NCBI GenBank assembly: GCA_002205965.3 | Contig: NADL03000689.1 | Span: forward strand, 1-64,000 | DNA: 64,000 nucleotides | From: Kappaphycus alvarezii | Taxonomy: Eukaryota > Rhodophyta > Florideophyceae > Gigartinales > Solieriaceae | Direction: 5' to 3' | Shown: piece after piece, positions 34,110 to 45,460 of the stretch | How positions within the stretch are numbered: the first letter of the stretch is position 1 | Layout of the letters: each line of letters opens with the position of its first letter | Notes under the pieces: generated by a model | Told to the model about the DNA's origin: nothing | Database searches by the model: none | Seen by the model: only the letters and a program-made list of their open reading frames with translations | Program-made: the position numbers and the translations under genes

Positions 34110-35579
34110 TTGGAAAAGCTACTGTTTCGATTTAAGGATGTTTTCAAAGGGGAACTACCTGCTGGACTACCACCAAAGAGAAGTGCGGATCATGAGATTG
34201 AGGTTGAGAAAGGTTCAAAGCCACCTCATCGTCCGTTGTTTCAGTTATCCCCGGAGGAGTTGAAAGCTGCAAAGGAATATGTTGAAGACTTGTTGAGAAA
34301 GAAGAAGATCAGGCCAAGTAAATCACCGCATGGATCACCGTTATTTTTCGTCCAAGAGAAAGACAAGTTGAAAGGAGTGGTCGATAATAGAGCACTTAAT
34401 CGAATCAAGAAAAGGAACAATGCTCCCTTGCCTAGATCAGATGAGATGTTTGATAGGCTAGGCGATGCAAGAGTCTTCTCAAAGTTGGACTTGAAAACTG
34501 GTTTCCACCAAATACGGATGAAGGCAGAGGATGTTGAAAAGGCCGCATTCAATACGGAGTACGGACAGTTTGAATATTTTGTAATGCCGATGGGTTTATG
34601 CAATGCTCCTGCTACTTTTCAGTCGCCAATGAACCGTATCTTCTACGATTACATTGATGTATTCATGGTCGTGTATATTGATGATCTTCTGATATTCAGC
34701 AAGGATGAAGAAAGCCATCTCAAGCACCTTGATATAGTGCTAAGTCGCCTGCAAGAACATGAGCTTCATGTTTCTCCAAAGAAATGTGACTTTCTGAAGA
34801 CAGAGATTGAGTTCTTGGGCATCATAGTCGGAAAAGATGGTCTTCGTGTTAAACCAGAGAATGTTGAGGTTTTGAAGACATGACCGAAGCCTAAAACGGT
34901 GCCTGAGATAAGAAGTTTTATTGGCTTACTTCAATTCTTTCGCAGGTTTATTCCGAAGTTCTCGGAAATTGCGGCTCCTTTGACAGATCTGACGAAGAAA
35001 GATATTGGTGTTGGTAAATGGAATGACAAGTGTGATGTTGCATTCCAAGAGCTGAAAGAAGCCATCACCCGAGCTCCTTTTCTTGTTGCCCCGGATTGGA
35101 ACAAGAGTTTAAGAGGACACGTAGATGCCTCACAATTTGCGGTTGGAGGTACTTGAACACAACTAGATAGAAACGGAAAGTATCGTGTAATTGCATTCTA
35201 TTCCAAAAAGTTGTCCCCCAATGAAAGAGATTATTCCGCAAATTATAGGGAGCTTCTCAGTTTGATATCTTTTCTTCAAAGGTTCAGATGTTATTTGGAA
35301 GGTTCATCATTTGAGATCATTACTGACAATCAGGTCATCAAGCATTTATTCAGTAAGGCTAAGTTGAGTCGGAAAGAGGCAAGGTACATCGAAACGCTTG
35401 GTAACTTTGGAATATTTCCAATTACCTTGAAGCAAGGAAAGATTCATGTACTTGGTGATACTTTGTCGAGAGCTCCTCATGTAATCAACTCTAAGGATGT
35501 GGATAACCCTTCAGTTAATGATGTGGAAGTGCTATCTATTAATCTTGATGATATCCTTAGTAGTTACGATGATGATTAG
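34110..35579 (+). pseudogene. gypsy-3 reverse transcriptase and RNase H
   Basis: RT 34110-34883: FVQEKDKLKGVVDNRALN, motif A FSKLDLKTGFHQIRM, FVMPMGLCNAPATFQSPMN and the intact VVYIDDLLIFS box. TGA at 34881 replaces the Trp of the conserved WPxPK motif. RNase H follows: HVDASQFAVGGT, TGA at 35154, then IAFYSKKLSPNERDYSANYR, ITDNQVIKHLF and IHVLGDTLSRAP. The catalytic residues seen (two Asp in YIDD, D of VDAS, D of TDNQ) are intact, so only the stops disable it. TAG at 35577 follows. Confidence 0.9.
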
Positions 35580-37042
35580 TTCTTTGGACCTATTGTTAGA
35601 GCCTTAGATGGAAAATGGCCTTCTGATGAAATTAAGAAAATGCAGCTTGAAAAGATAATTCATATGTTTAAGGGAGAGGTAAAACGACTTATGTATGGTA
35701 AGAAACTATGCGTTCCGAGGAGCAGTGTTTCAGATGTACTGCAGTTAGCACATGATTCGAAGATAAGTGGACATTTTGCTTTTGCGAAGACTTTATCAAG
35801 GCTTTCGAACTATCATTGGAGGCATAAGACACGTGATGTTCGAAACTATGTTCAAGGATGTCTTCGTTGTCAGAAAGCAAGGGATTCGAATCAGAAGAAA
35901 ATGCGGCTCCCACATCTTTAGAGATGCCTGAAAGAAGATGGGGATTTTTAGCTACTGACTTTATAGTACACCTTTCTAGGACCAAGAATGGCAAAGATGC
36001 AGTTACGACATGGGTTGATCGCCTTACAAGAAGAGTTAATTTCATTCCGTGCAATGTGAATGACACAGAAGTGGACGTTGCTACTTCGTTCTTTAGTAAC
36101 ATATTCAAACTCCATGGTTTACCTGACAACATTGTTTCCGACAGAGACCCTAAGTTTACTTCAAAGTTCTGGGAAAATGTTATGAAGCTATGTGGAGTTA
36201 TGTTGAAGATGTCTTCAAGTCGCCATCCACAGACAGATGGTGCGTCTGAGATTATGAATCGTATGGTTGAGAACTACCTACGATGTTATTGCTCGTATCA
36301 TCAGGATGGTTGGGATGAATTGTTACCTGCTGCTGAGTTTGCATACAACTCGTCTGTGACTGAAGACATGGGAATGTCGCCATTTGAATTGGACTTGGGG
36401 TATAATCCAAAGACACCTCTTTATATGATTTCAAGAGCAGAGATACCAATTGAGAGCGTTGAAGATTTTAAGTTAAGGCTGAAAAACTCTTTGGAAGATG
36501 CTAAGTTCTCGTACAGAGTGTCTAAAGCGAGACAAAGAGCAGTCTCCTCTCAACGATATCAAGCTCCTAATTATCAAGTTGGATCGAAAGTTTGGTTGAA
36601 TAAGTCTTTGTTTACGGATTTATACTCAAGATCGCAGGCAACGCGGAAACTTACGGCTAGAAGATTTGGGCCATTTATGGTGAAGGCGTTAATTGGAAAG
36701 AACGCTTTGAGTTTGAGTCTACCTAGTCATCTCAAGATCCATCCTGTCGTTCATGTTATCCACACAACTCCATACAAAGACCAGCCTGCCGATATTGCCC
36801 TTCCCATGCCTGAGAGGCCCGATCCTCTCCCCATGCCTGAAGGAGAAGAACAAGTTGTTGGCCGTATATTGAAACATAGGAAGAGAAGACGAGGATATCA
36901 ATTCCTCACTTTGATGCAAGGGGCGCCAACTCATGAAGCTGAGTGGCAACCGACAAGAGATTTCGTAGATCGTGATGGTACCGTAACAGAAGCTTGGCAC
37001 AAGTACATTGTTGAACATGGGCTACTCCCCGAATATCATTGA
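35580..37042 (+). pseudogene. gypsy-3 integrase with chromodomain-like C-terminus
   Basis: Zinc-binding part (35580-35921): LAHDSKISGHFAFAKTLSRL then GCLRCQKA, an HHCC finger. A frameshift near 35880-35920 leads to the 394-codon frame 35858-37042. Catalytic core: ATDFIVHLSRTKNG (first Asp), NIVSDRDPKFTSKFW (second Asp), SRHPQTDGASEIMNRM (Glu). Then a chromo-like end: VVHVIHTTPYKDQ, RILKHRKRRRGYQFLTLMQG and EAEWQP. Chromodomains steer chromovirus insertion to marked chromatin. Confidence 0.9.
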
Positions 37043-37056
37043 CGAGGACGTCAATA

Positions 37057-37074
37057 GAGAGGAGGTGGGAATAG
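37057..37074 (+). promoter_or_regulatory. gypsy-3 polypurine tract
   Basis: The purine-rich AGAGGAGGTGGGAATAG directly abuts the 3' LTR. It would be the RNase H-resistant primer for plus-strand DNA synthesis. Confidence 0.85.
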
Positions 37075-37400
37075 TGTAACAATCAAATAGTTTATGGATT
37101 GTTCTACAAGGTCCTGGATCATTCTGGACATTTGCCAGCAATGAAATTAGCGTGGCAAATACGATTTTTAGATTTTTTATTGCTTGTAGTTTTTATATTG
37201 CATTGCTGTAACGCGTCTCTTTGCGTCTCTTTGATATGTGTTATTTTACATCCATTTAAGGGGGCACAAAACACTATATAAGAGGTTGCAGATGCCGAGT
37301 AGCGGCATTAACAACCATCAAACATTTTCAACATCGATCAAAGTCAACATTGGAGTTTATTTTAACTGTCTTCCTTTGCCCCAACTACTCTCTCGTTTCA
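37075..37400 (+). repeat. gypsy-3 3' LTR
   Basis: 326 bp partner of 31598-31923 (323 of 326 identical). TATATAAG at 37275-37282. Followed at once by the target duplicate TCCTG (37401-37405). Confidence 0.95.
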
Positions 37401-37405
37401 TCCTG

Positions 37406-37607
37406 ACTGATCCCAGTGCCGATATCCACTCTTAGCGGGTGGCAGCCGGACACATTCGCGCTGCTCACACAAGCGGCTAGGCACGTCGGCATACGAGACA
37501 TGGAGACCTTCGTGCGGGTGCAATCTGTCCTTATGCAAATAAACGCTGCGGCGACAGTTTCGTCCAACTCAACAAACCTTACGGCTGGCCTCGCACCAGC
37601 CCTGTGA
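37406..37607 (+). pseudogene. LINE C-terminal domain, 3' part
   Basis: Continues the LINE frame from 31597: LIPVPISTLSGWQPDTFALL, AARHVGIRDMETF, INAAATVSSNSTNLTAGLAP, ending AL and TGA at 37605. Aligned with the 61 kb LINE (PTPMSTLVGCHPDAYVVL, ARNVAFRGMET). At the junction codon a TGA stands where the relative has CGA (Arg). A GTGAGT lies over the stop codon. Confidence 0.7.
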
Positions 37608-37955
37608 GTAATTCCTCATAATTCGGCCTCATTTCCAGACTCTTCATTTAACGTACCTGTTGCCCTTAGTCTTAGGAAAATAGCCATTCTGCATCCCTAA
37701 TCAGTAATCCACCTCAATTTCTCCATCTTTGAAAAAGATAGCCCACCTGCTTGAATCGATCCGTGTCTCTGAAACTTTTATTTTTTGAAATCTTTTCTTG
37801 TCTAAGGGGGAGAGCAAATGGTGGAGGCAAGGGGAAGAGAAAACCGAGGGAAACAAATAAGAAATGGCTGTTCCATAATTGTTTCAATAATTTAGCACCT
37901 TGCCGAAAAGATACCACCGGAACTCTCGACAACAAACTTTAATGCTACCAAGACC

Positions 37956-38929
37956 CTACTGCTCGTGTTGTCGAACTCTATACTTCACTGCGCGACCCTG
38001 TGCTCTAATGACGCTCTTCATACGCCTCGACATCGAGCCTGGGAGACAGCGAAGTACCTCACACTCTATTTCGCACCAAGCCGCACAGATAGCAGCTTTG
38101 ATATCCGATGCAGTATCAAACTGGCGAGCATTTGCGTATACGTTGTGGGAAAGATCATATAACAGGTTCTTGATTGGATTACGGTAGCGGCTGCGTGTGG
38201 GCCACTCAAAAACACAGATACAGATAGTACGAATATACCTACGGGTGTAAATCACATTATTTAAAGGCGCGTTGTCATGTTGAAAGATTCAGGCCACTCC
38301 ATGCGTCACTGCGGCGAATGTTAGTAATATATGCTTCCTTTAGATCTCTGATATACTTCTTTGCGTCAACATGTGATTCCAAAAACACAATTTTTGACTT
38401 GCCAATGTACAAAAAACAAGCATACTCCATGAAATAACATCCACTCATATGTTGACGTGATAAAACGCGCTGATCTTCACTCCTAATGTTAGAGCAGTAG
38501 TAGGCTCATCCGATCATCCTGTGTAAATTGAACTTCTTCTCTTCCGATCAGATAAAACACTTTTATTCATACACCTTGTAGCTAAACTGTTCCATCGGAC
38601 GTTACAGCCGCCTTTGGATGTTTTCGGCAGTTATCGAAGGATCTCTCTTCATGGTCTAGCTTTGGACGGCACTATTGTTTATGTGCAAGAGTAGCGCAGA
38701 ACATTGAGACTACTGCGCCATTCTAGTGAGTAGTGCCACCCCCGCGCTCGTACCTTTCCGAAAAGGCTCGTGGACGGCCGTATGTCTGGTACATCCGGCA
38801 CATCTTCGGGTCCTTCAGATAATTCATGACGCTTTTGCGGCTCTTATCGGTACGATGCTCTACTTTGGAGAGCAAACAGCCGGATTTACTGAAGGCTGTG
38901 ATTTTTATCTGTTTTCTGTCGGTGGTCAT
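37956..38929 (-). pseudogene. Tc1-type transposase
   Basis: N-terminal helix-turn-helix from ATG 38929: MTTDRKQIKITAFSKSG, KSRKSVMNYLKDP and GRPRAFSERYERG, a paired-like Tc1 DNA-binding domain. Catalytic part in shifting frames: LSDRKEE (first Asp), FLESHVDAKKYIRDL, FQHDNAP (second Asp), then FEWPTRSRYRNPIKNL, where the usual DLNPIENLW has Lys in place of the final catalytic Glu. The C-terminal frame is 38255-37956. Several frameshifts. I could not find its terminal inverted repeats. Confidence 0.8.
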
Positions 38930-38949
38930 TTCTCGACGCCTCACTTTCC

Positions 38950-40276
38950 TTGTGACAGTACCTCTTTGCCGGTAGATAATACTCTTTCCTAATAATAAAT
39001 AGGTGACTGTTGCTTTTTTGGCGCTGCTGTAACTATAATCCTGCGTTTTTGCTTCACCTGCTGATTCGTTGCTATCTTTTTGGCATGATGTGATATTTTT
39101 GAAAAAAAATTTTGTTTATGTAACAGTCATTTTTTTTCTTCCTCGCTTTCTCTTCCCCTTTCCTCCAACCTCTGCTCTCCCTCGTGGATAATAAAAATTA
39201 TTTCAAAAAACGTTGTTGACACATCGAGCGTTTCAGGGGGCTGTACTATCTTTTTGAGCTGCAATGTATGCGGCCAAAAGTGACGAAATTTCTGGCCACC
39301 AATTTGGCCTGTGTAAGCCATGTGCAGTACTGCACTGTTGTAACTTCACTCCGAAGATGCAAAGCACAGACCAGGACTGTTGTTTTTCGATTACTGATGT
39401 TTCTCTGGTCTCAGCGACCGGGTCACGGGCACTGCAGTATATAGACACCATAGAGGTGCCGTAAATGCAAACTGGGTAAGTTGCTGACAGAATACTACTA
39501 TGCGTTTTAATTTATTTCTCTGACGTTACACGTGTATATCCCCTGTACTAACTGATCCCTACCAGTACAGTACGTGGCCACTAATCTGGAGCACGAGAGC
39601 TATGAATATTACTGTACATGGTTCTGGGCTGTGTTGTTTCGAGATCCTCCTCGAACTTATGGGTCTCCTCACCATCACTGACTCTCCTTTATTCTGGGTA
39701 CCCACAATTTGTTCCACAGTTGATCTGGCTATTATCTGCCTGCTCTCTACGGCAGTACGGCTACTAACACTAGATCTACCGTAATGACCTTCCTAAGGCA
39801 TTGCTCGCAGAGGTTTACGGTACGGGTCTTCGGGTGGGCGATTAATTGTGCGTGCTGCACCACCGTGAAGTGCGGCACTCTCAAAAAACGCTACGAACTA
39901 CAAGGGCTACTTTTTGGGTTTCTTTTTAGCTCTTACGTAAGTATTTACCGAAAAGAAAGTTTCTGTGTTCTGAGAATCCTCTATATAAAGGCTCATCGAC
40001 GGGAAGTCCGAGCCTGTACCTTCCGGACCCAAACACGCACGGCCCTTGAACACACTAAAGAACACACGCGCCCATTATCAACATCCCTTTGCCCAAAAGA
40101 AGTCGTTTATATTATCCTCTTGTTCTTACAGTATGTACACAAAATGTCAAAGGATAAATACCAATTGTACTCCCAGTTTCACTTGTCTTCCTGGACTTTC
40201 GGTCCCTAGCTCGAAGTTCACGGAGCTAATACACTCAGTGACCGCTCAAGAAAATGATCAGAGGGCAGCTGTGCGG
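38950..40276. other. no gene recognised; promoter-like TATA near 39993
   Basis: Frames such as 39784-40209 (+) have no recognisable domain. A CTCTATATAAAGGCTC box near 39990 lies upstream of ACACGCACGGCCC and an ATGTCAAAGGATAAATACC at 40144, which looks like an LTR or promoter with a start codon, but no gag or host domain follows. Homopolymer-rich around 39090-39200. Confidence 0.4.
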
Positions 40277-40278
40277 TA

Positions 40279-40786
40279 CTAAGCGCACACGAGCAGATAT
40301 TGGTAGAGTTGTGGTTGAAACTTTGGTTGAGGCTGGCTGGGTTAAGCTGGCCGCTCCAAACCAGGGTTTATATGGAACTATAAATAGCTACATAATAAAG
40401 GAAAATGATGTCTACCAGTAGTGAATGCAAGGGTTTTCCCGTAAAACAGTCCTGACTGTATCTCAAGTAGCGCTTTCAGAATTGTAGTCGGCACGAGTGA
40501 CATACTCTTAAAAGAGGTAAGACGTACATTGGTCCAGGTTGCGTGGGATAGCAAGGCAACTTTCGATTGGTAACGTAATGATATAATATCCCCATATGCA
40601 ACTCGCGCGTAACTAATCCAAGTGTACCAATAGGGTCAAAAAATTTGCTCAGAAATGTGAGGAAAAGTTTAATGACAGCGAATTGCCTAGTAGCCCTAGC
40701 TGTAAGGTTGCTGGTGGATTGAATCTACAACATAAAACGTAGATTCAGTAAATTCATGTAAAACTATACGGCTCTTGAAGTCAAAT
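40279..40786. mobile_element. ~505 bp TA-flanked repeat, copy 2
   Basis: Homologous to 21069-21571 end to end: CTAAGCGCACACGAGCAG at the left edge, GCCGCTCCAAACCAGGGTTT and AGTAGCGCTTTCAGAATTGT inside, AAGTCAAA at the right edge. Flanked by TA at 40277-40278 and 40787-40788. No coding frame of note. Confidence 0.8.
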
Positions 40787-40788
40787 AC

Positions 40789-42190
40789 AACAGCAACGGA
40801 AGACTTTGACGACTCCAAAGGATCACCGCCGGTACCAAGGAGAACGATGTAGGGAGAAAACTGCAGATTTTCGCAGCAAGACGACCGGAAATACTGAGTA
40901 GAAAAGCAGCATAGGCGACTCCCACATAATATAGTACCACCTTTTTTTGACTGCGAAGCCGAGGAACAGTCAGATCAATCCGAATCTGGACACATCTTAG
41001 TCTGAATGGGTTCATCTTCGCAGGCCTGTATTTACTCGAAGCCGGTCCTCCGTTCTTCGCAACCCGCCTTCCGGCCCTCTCATCGCACAACCGCCCTTGA
41101 GTCTTCTACCGCGGCTACTTCTTTTCGAGCTTAGGCCCGGATCTACCTCGCTTGTACTACCGAGCTCAAGGCTGTGACAGATCGTGAGAGGAGGGATACG
41201 AATAAAAAAGGGAAGAAGCCCAAATTTTACTATCGGACCCGTGATATCTTTATAAGTGCAGGGCAGCAGGTTATTCACGATACTGTTAAGAGGAGCCAAA
41301 GGGCAGTATTGAGGCTAAGGGAGAGTAGGTATTCCCAGCACTGTACCTCTTTTGATGTCACTTTCACCCAAGAGATCGATCTATAACCCACCTGCACGGT
41401 AAATAAAATCATAGTAATCTTTCCTTCCTGGTCGAGAGGGAGTAGATAAAATTCTCAATCCCGTACAATACGTGAGTCGCACGATGAACTCCACAGAGCG
41501 GAATCACTCTGTGTGAGAGGTAGACTGTTCCGGACATCTTTTCGTTAAGGACATTTCGGGTGTATTTGCTATAGAAAAGGCCATTAAAGCTAGTAACCTA
41601 TCATAAATACCTCTGATAATCATAAATCAAGAACAATTTTTATGGAAGGATGGTGGACTGGGTGTATTTTCTAGCATAATTTGAGGTTGAATGTCGGCCG
41701 GGTACAGGAAATAGCCCTGTCGACTATCTTTTAGGGGTGGTAATGTTGGAACCTCAGAACCCCCTGACTTCGATGAAAAAGACCTAGTCGGCGACGTGAA
41801 TTCTGCTAATGTCAATGAGAATCCCAAGATGGAATCATACTTGGTTGACGTCGCCCACTACATTTAATGACAGAACATTATAAAACAAAAACAAGTGCAG
41901 CGCCTCTCAATAAAGCTTGCCGCAAAATAGTTCATGACCTGAGGAAAAACTGTTAGCATGTACGAATAATGGCCTCCGCGTGATACCGACCATCAAGAAC
42001 AGGGTGGAGATACTAGGGATTTTCATGGTGAATTTTTTTATTGCCAAAAGGAAACGGCGATGAAGATTAAGGTCGACTGATCAGGACATTCACGCCTGCG
42101 TTAAGAGTTATGATGGATGATAGAAGGCCAAGCCTCTGATCCTGTCTAGGAAAATATAGAAAATCCCGCTTACGAATATTTTCTTAATTT
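40789..42190. other. no gene recognised
   Basis: Short frames on both strands (41012-41299 -, 41174-41386 +, 41627-41827 -) without recognisable motifs. Probably decayed repeat sequence between the ~505 bp repeat and the integrase fragment. Confidence 0.4.
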
Positions 42191-42239
42191 TCGATTGTCT
42201 TCGCCGGACCTCAGTCGAAGCTGTAAATGTTCTTTCCTT

Positions 42240-42520
42240 ATCGCTGAAGAGCACCTCAAAGGTTGGAAAAATTTCTCCACAACCAAATTTGTCACCGAAT
42301 TCGTGGAAATGATATATTTTTTATTTTTGATTCTCCGCAACCCGTTGTATCCGAAAATGCTTTATATTTCACCGCCACTATTCTCGTCAACTTTGTAAAG
42401 GAAAATTGTTCAAATGGAGTATCCTCCTGGCCTGTGCCCCGATGTCAAACGGTCGTGGAGAAAAGATGGTGTGTACTTTTAAGACGGCAATGAAAAGGAC
42501 AGTAATCAGATAAGGAGACG
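42240..42520 (+). pseudogene. retroviral-type integrase core fragment
   Basis: The plus frame reads VVSENALYFTATILVNFVKE and, after a frameshift, APMSNGRGEKMVCTFKTAMK. This is the second half of an LTR-element integrase core (usually iiSDNa..Fta..v..F..., then aP.snGraERmvgtlK.al). The second catalytic Asp (SDN) is Glu here; the GRGEK Glu is present. No other domain of the parent element is recognisable nearby. Confidence 0.55.
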
Positions 42521-42529
42521 AAAAAAAAA

Positions 42530-43690
42530 GTTCCTTGCCCAAGCTCGAAGTGATACCCCCGCTGAAGCCGGATTTTCTCCCTTTTATCCTACAAATGAAA
42601 CAAGAAACGAGACAAGAAACGAGATTTAGTGTATTGAATCGAAATTAAAACTGTACTCCTGAATCTTTATTGTGTCTGTTAGACCCCAGAAATGATGCCC
42701 TTGTGCCTGCTTGCACTCGTGTAGAGTTCATACACGAAGATTTTTGCGTTTTTTCGGTAATTTGGGGACGATCCGCCACTTCTGAACTGGATAATATGAT
42801 TAGCATAAGTACGAGGCTCACCCGCGCGTCTTCAAGTCTCCTTTTCCATAAATCCATAACGCTGCATCTTATTTCCAGTTGAATTCGTCGCATTTTGGCT
42901 AGTCTGCTCTATCCTAGTGGTCTACGTATGATTTTTTCATATGCCCCCGAAGCTCAACAAACCTCCACTTGAATTTACACGGATGGAGTTGTGCCGAAGA
43001 CTTGAGCTGCCTTAAACTGAAGAGCATTCGGAGCGGAGCATGTACAGCGAGCGGTGTAATGATGAGATGTTTGAAATGGATGACGGGATAGGACTGCGTG
43101 TGATGTGTTGGGTTTTTGCGGTTTCGGTGCGAATGATATGTGGAGCTAGGATGTGATGGCAGGAGAGGGTCGGCGAGTTCGGAAATCGCCCTAGGTCAGC
43201 GTTATATGGTGTGCCAGGCTTTATTCCGGAGGCTTTGTGCAGTTTGTGGCTCTCGAAGAGGCACCGAAAATCCATCTTTTTCGCTACATGTATTTTTTTT
43301 TCTAATATTTCTATGTTAGTCATCTACTGCACTCTAGAGCTTTTTTTATTCTTTCCTGAAATATTTTCATTTTTTAAATTTGTTTGAATTTTGTGTGTAT
43401 GGTCCTATAAGCACCTATCATACCCTCACTAGCCCACAAAAATTGGTCAAAGAAGAAGATTGAGTGAAGGGGCCAAGCAGACTGAACCCCTCCACTCCTA
43501 CGGTAGCCCATTTTTGAACAGTAGCAGACATCAATTTAAGGTTTTCCTCTTACTATTCAATTCAATTCTTCCCGTAAAGAGCTTTATTCCGTCAATTACA
43601 CAGTAATAGACAAGTGTACGTTAGGTCTCAAAAACACATTGTGGAACACACTTGCAGGTTAAATATCAATGATCAACACCAAGCATCTCT
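42530..43690. other. no gene recognised
   Basis: Small frames only (43012-43323 -, 42670-42882 +). For the copia-like element on the minus strand, RT and RNase H would be expected here; I find none of their motifs, so that part is deleted or unrecognisable. Confidence 0.4.
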
Positions 43691-43699
43691 AGGAAGACC

Positions 43700-44957
43700 G
43701 AGAACTTTGCTGCGTCTGATTCCTCTAAATCCGCAGTCCTGCACCCATGACAGCGTCTACCCTTGTCTAGATGTGCTAGAAAACTTTCATTTTTTGATTA
43801 CCAAGACTGATTCTACACACTTAAAACTGCATCTCAGAGGGGCAGATAAAACGGAAATACGGGTTCGTTTACCCCGTTTATTGATGGAATTTCACGATCG
43901 CTGGGGTCTCGAATGAGAGGCCTAAGCTGCGATATTGAATGTTGAACGGTTTTGCCATGGCGATCCAGAAATGCTTGCATGACATCATGAACAGTGATCG
44001 TGAAAGGACCTTTCAGCTTAACTTCGCTCCTTTTCTCGATACACTACAAATTCTTTTTCAACCTTGAATTTACATTTCATGGCCGCTTGTAGGTTTGATT
44101 GAAGTTCTTTTTGGATTCGGAGCTGGCACTTGCCTGTTTTGATTTCGGCACGAGCTGCTTCCAAAGCCCTCATTCTGTCTGTCTGGTTTGGTAGAATATT
44201 GTTTACGTCGAAAACATTTTGCATGGCACTGCTGATAAGAAGGGGGGAAACGAGTCCGATTAATTTCATTCCGTCGTTCATAGTAGATTTAACGGTTAGC
44301 TGTCCGACAAGGTAAAATTCTACGCCAGGATGGTCGAAACGAATTTTCCGAAGTATTCGACGAAGAGGCCCGTCCTATCGATCTCAAGGTCCAAGAGAGT
44401 TGTTAAATTCAATTCTACATAGTCCTAGTTTGATTCCAGACATTTTTATTATATCCGAGAAGTGTGGGGAGATAAAGGCCGGTCCTTGATCAAATTTTAA
44501 TTATTATGGGAATCAGATGTAAATTAAGGCCTAAAATTTCACAAAAGAGTCCCAAATTTCATAAACGATAGTCCCATTTGGATAGTAGCAGCCCTGAAAA
44601 GAAACTTGCAGTAGAAGACGCTAAGTATAGCACTTTGTTCTTCAAACAAGAGGTCCAGGACAAGAAATGCGTTAAAACTATATGCCAGAGGAGATACACT
44701 TTGAATGATTGCGTTTTTGGAAAGAGATTTTGATAGGTAGGGAAGACTTGTGAGATTCCATTGAAAGGTTTTGGTATACCTTCGGAAGTTTTTAATTGGA
44801 AAGGCCTTTTTGATAATTTCGTATATTTTTTGCGTAGGGATGGAAGAATAAAAAGAGAAAACTTCTCAATTAGAGTTTTGTGAAATAAAATTCGCTCAAA
44901 TTCCAAACGTCGTAGAGGTTTCCAAGTTTTCTTGTTATGGGAATTGTTCAGCCACAC
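43700..44957 (-). pseudogene. copia-like integrase region
   Basis: 44957-44559 contains the pre-integrase part (SLFILPSLRKKYTKLSKRPF, like HPS..KLY.LLKRA) and the first core strand in degenerate form (NKVLYLASSTASFFS). The end of the core and its C-terminal extension follow: GMKLIGLVSPLLISSAM, LPNQTDRMRALEAARAEIKT, QLRIQKELQSN, VVYREKERS, then after a frameshift KGPFTI and DRHGKTVQHSISQLRP. About 80 codons of the core between them are missing or unreadable. Confidence 0.6.
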
Positions 44958-44975
44958 TGTTTGCTGTAGGTAACA

Positions 44976-45460
44976 TTGGCGACATTGTCTGCAACTAGAC
45001 GTTGCTTGTCGAGTATGTCTAGTACGAGGAGATTTTGTATCTTTGCCTTGACGAAGTCCAAAAGGGCGAGGGCAATTCCTCCGTATGGGGTTGTTACAAA
45101 AACTGGAACTTTTGCAAGGCTCAGTTGCCTGATTGGAAGTATGTTCGCGATGTCTGTGATGGATTGTTGATGAGTTTCATCTCGGCCAATTTGCAGTAAT
45201 CAATTGCCTGTCTATGGCAGACGACAGATCGCTGAGTTCCGATGCCCAAGCATACACCTTAGAATGTTGATGATAAAAAAAACTTAAGATATAGAAAGTT
45301 TTTGATGGGAATTCCCACAATTTCTTTGGTAGTTGAGTAGTATTTTTTGGTCTCTGATCCTAATCCCTTAATATCTTCTAGGCATTCTTTCCGCTTAATA
45401 AAGGGGTTTCCAGAGGAACAAGGCAAGGATCGAACAACCTTACTTAAAGAATATATCAAA
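44976..45460 (-). pseudogene. copia-like aspartic protease
   Basis: The minus strand near 45262-45190 reads CLGIGTQRSVVCHRQAIDYC. Relatives have DSG[TA]Q.SV.G.RQA.AYC, so the catalytic DSG has become GIG. Further on come SLAKVPVFVTTPYGGIALAL and LLVLDILDKQRLVADNVANV, the second half of the domain (LG.DVLD). The plus-strand open frame at 44976-45170 is the shadow of this. Confidence 0.6.

Larger units (their letters stand above)
31598..37400 (+). mobile_element. gypsy-3: complete Ty3/gypsy element, recent insertion
   Basis: 5803 bp with 326 bp LTRs that differ at three positions, TG...CA termini, a 5 bp duplication (TCCTG) and a polypurine tract before the 3' LTR. Order: gag, protease, RT, RNase H, integrase, chromodomain-like end. 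The protein sequence recalls gypsy families known from oomycetes. Despite the young LTRs, the coding region has four in-frame stops in gag and pol plus frameshifts. Confidence 0.95.

Noticed and set aside
32719-35156. Three TGA codons at or near Trp positions in gypsy-3 might mean TGA encodes Trp
   Set aside because: The intact hydrolase gene ends in TGA at 28711-28713 and uses TGG for Trp. gypsy-3 also has a TAG and frameshifts, so ordinary decay explains it.
37600-39200. Terminal inverted repeats for the Tc1 element
   Set aside because: I compared the flanks by eye (for example TGTAACAGTCATTTTT at 39119) and found no matching partner near 37.6-37.95 kb.
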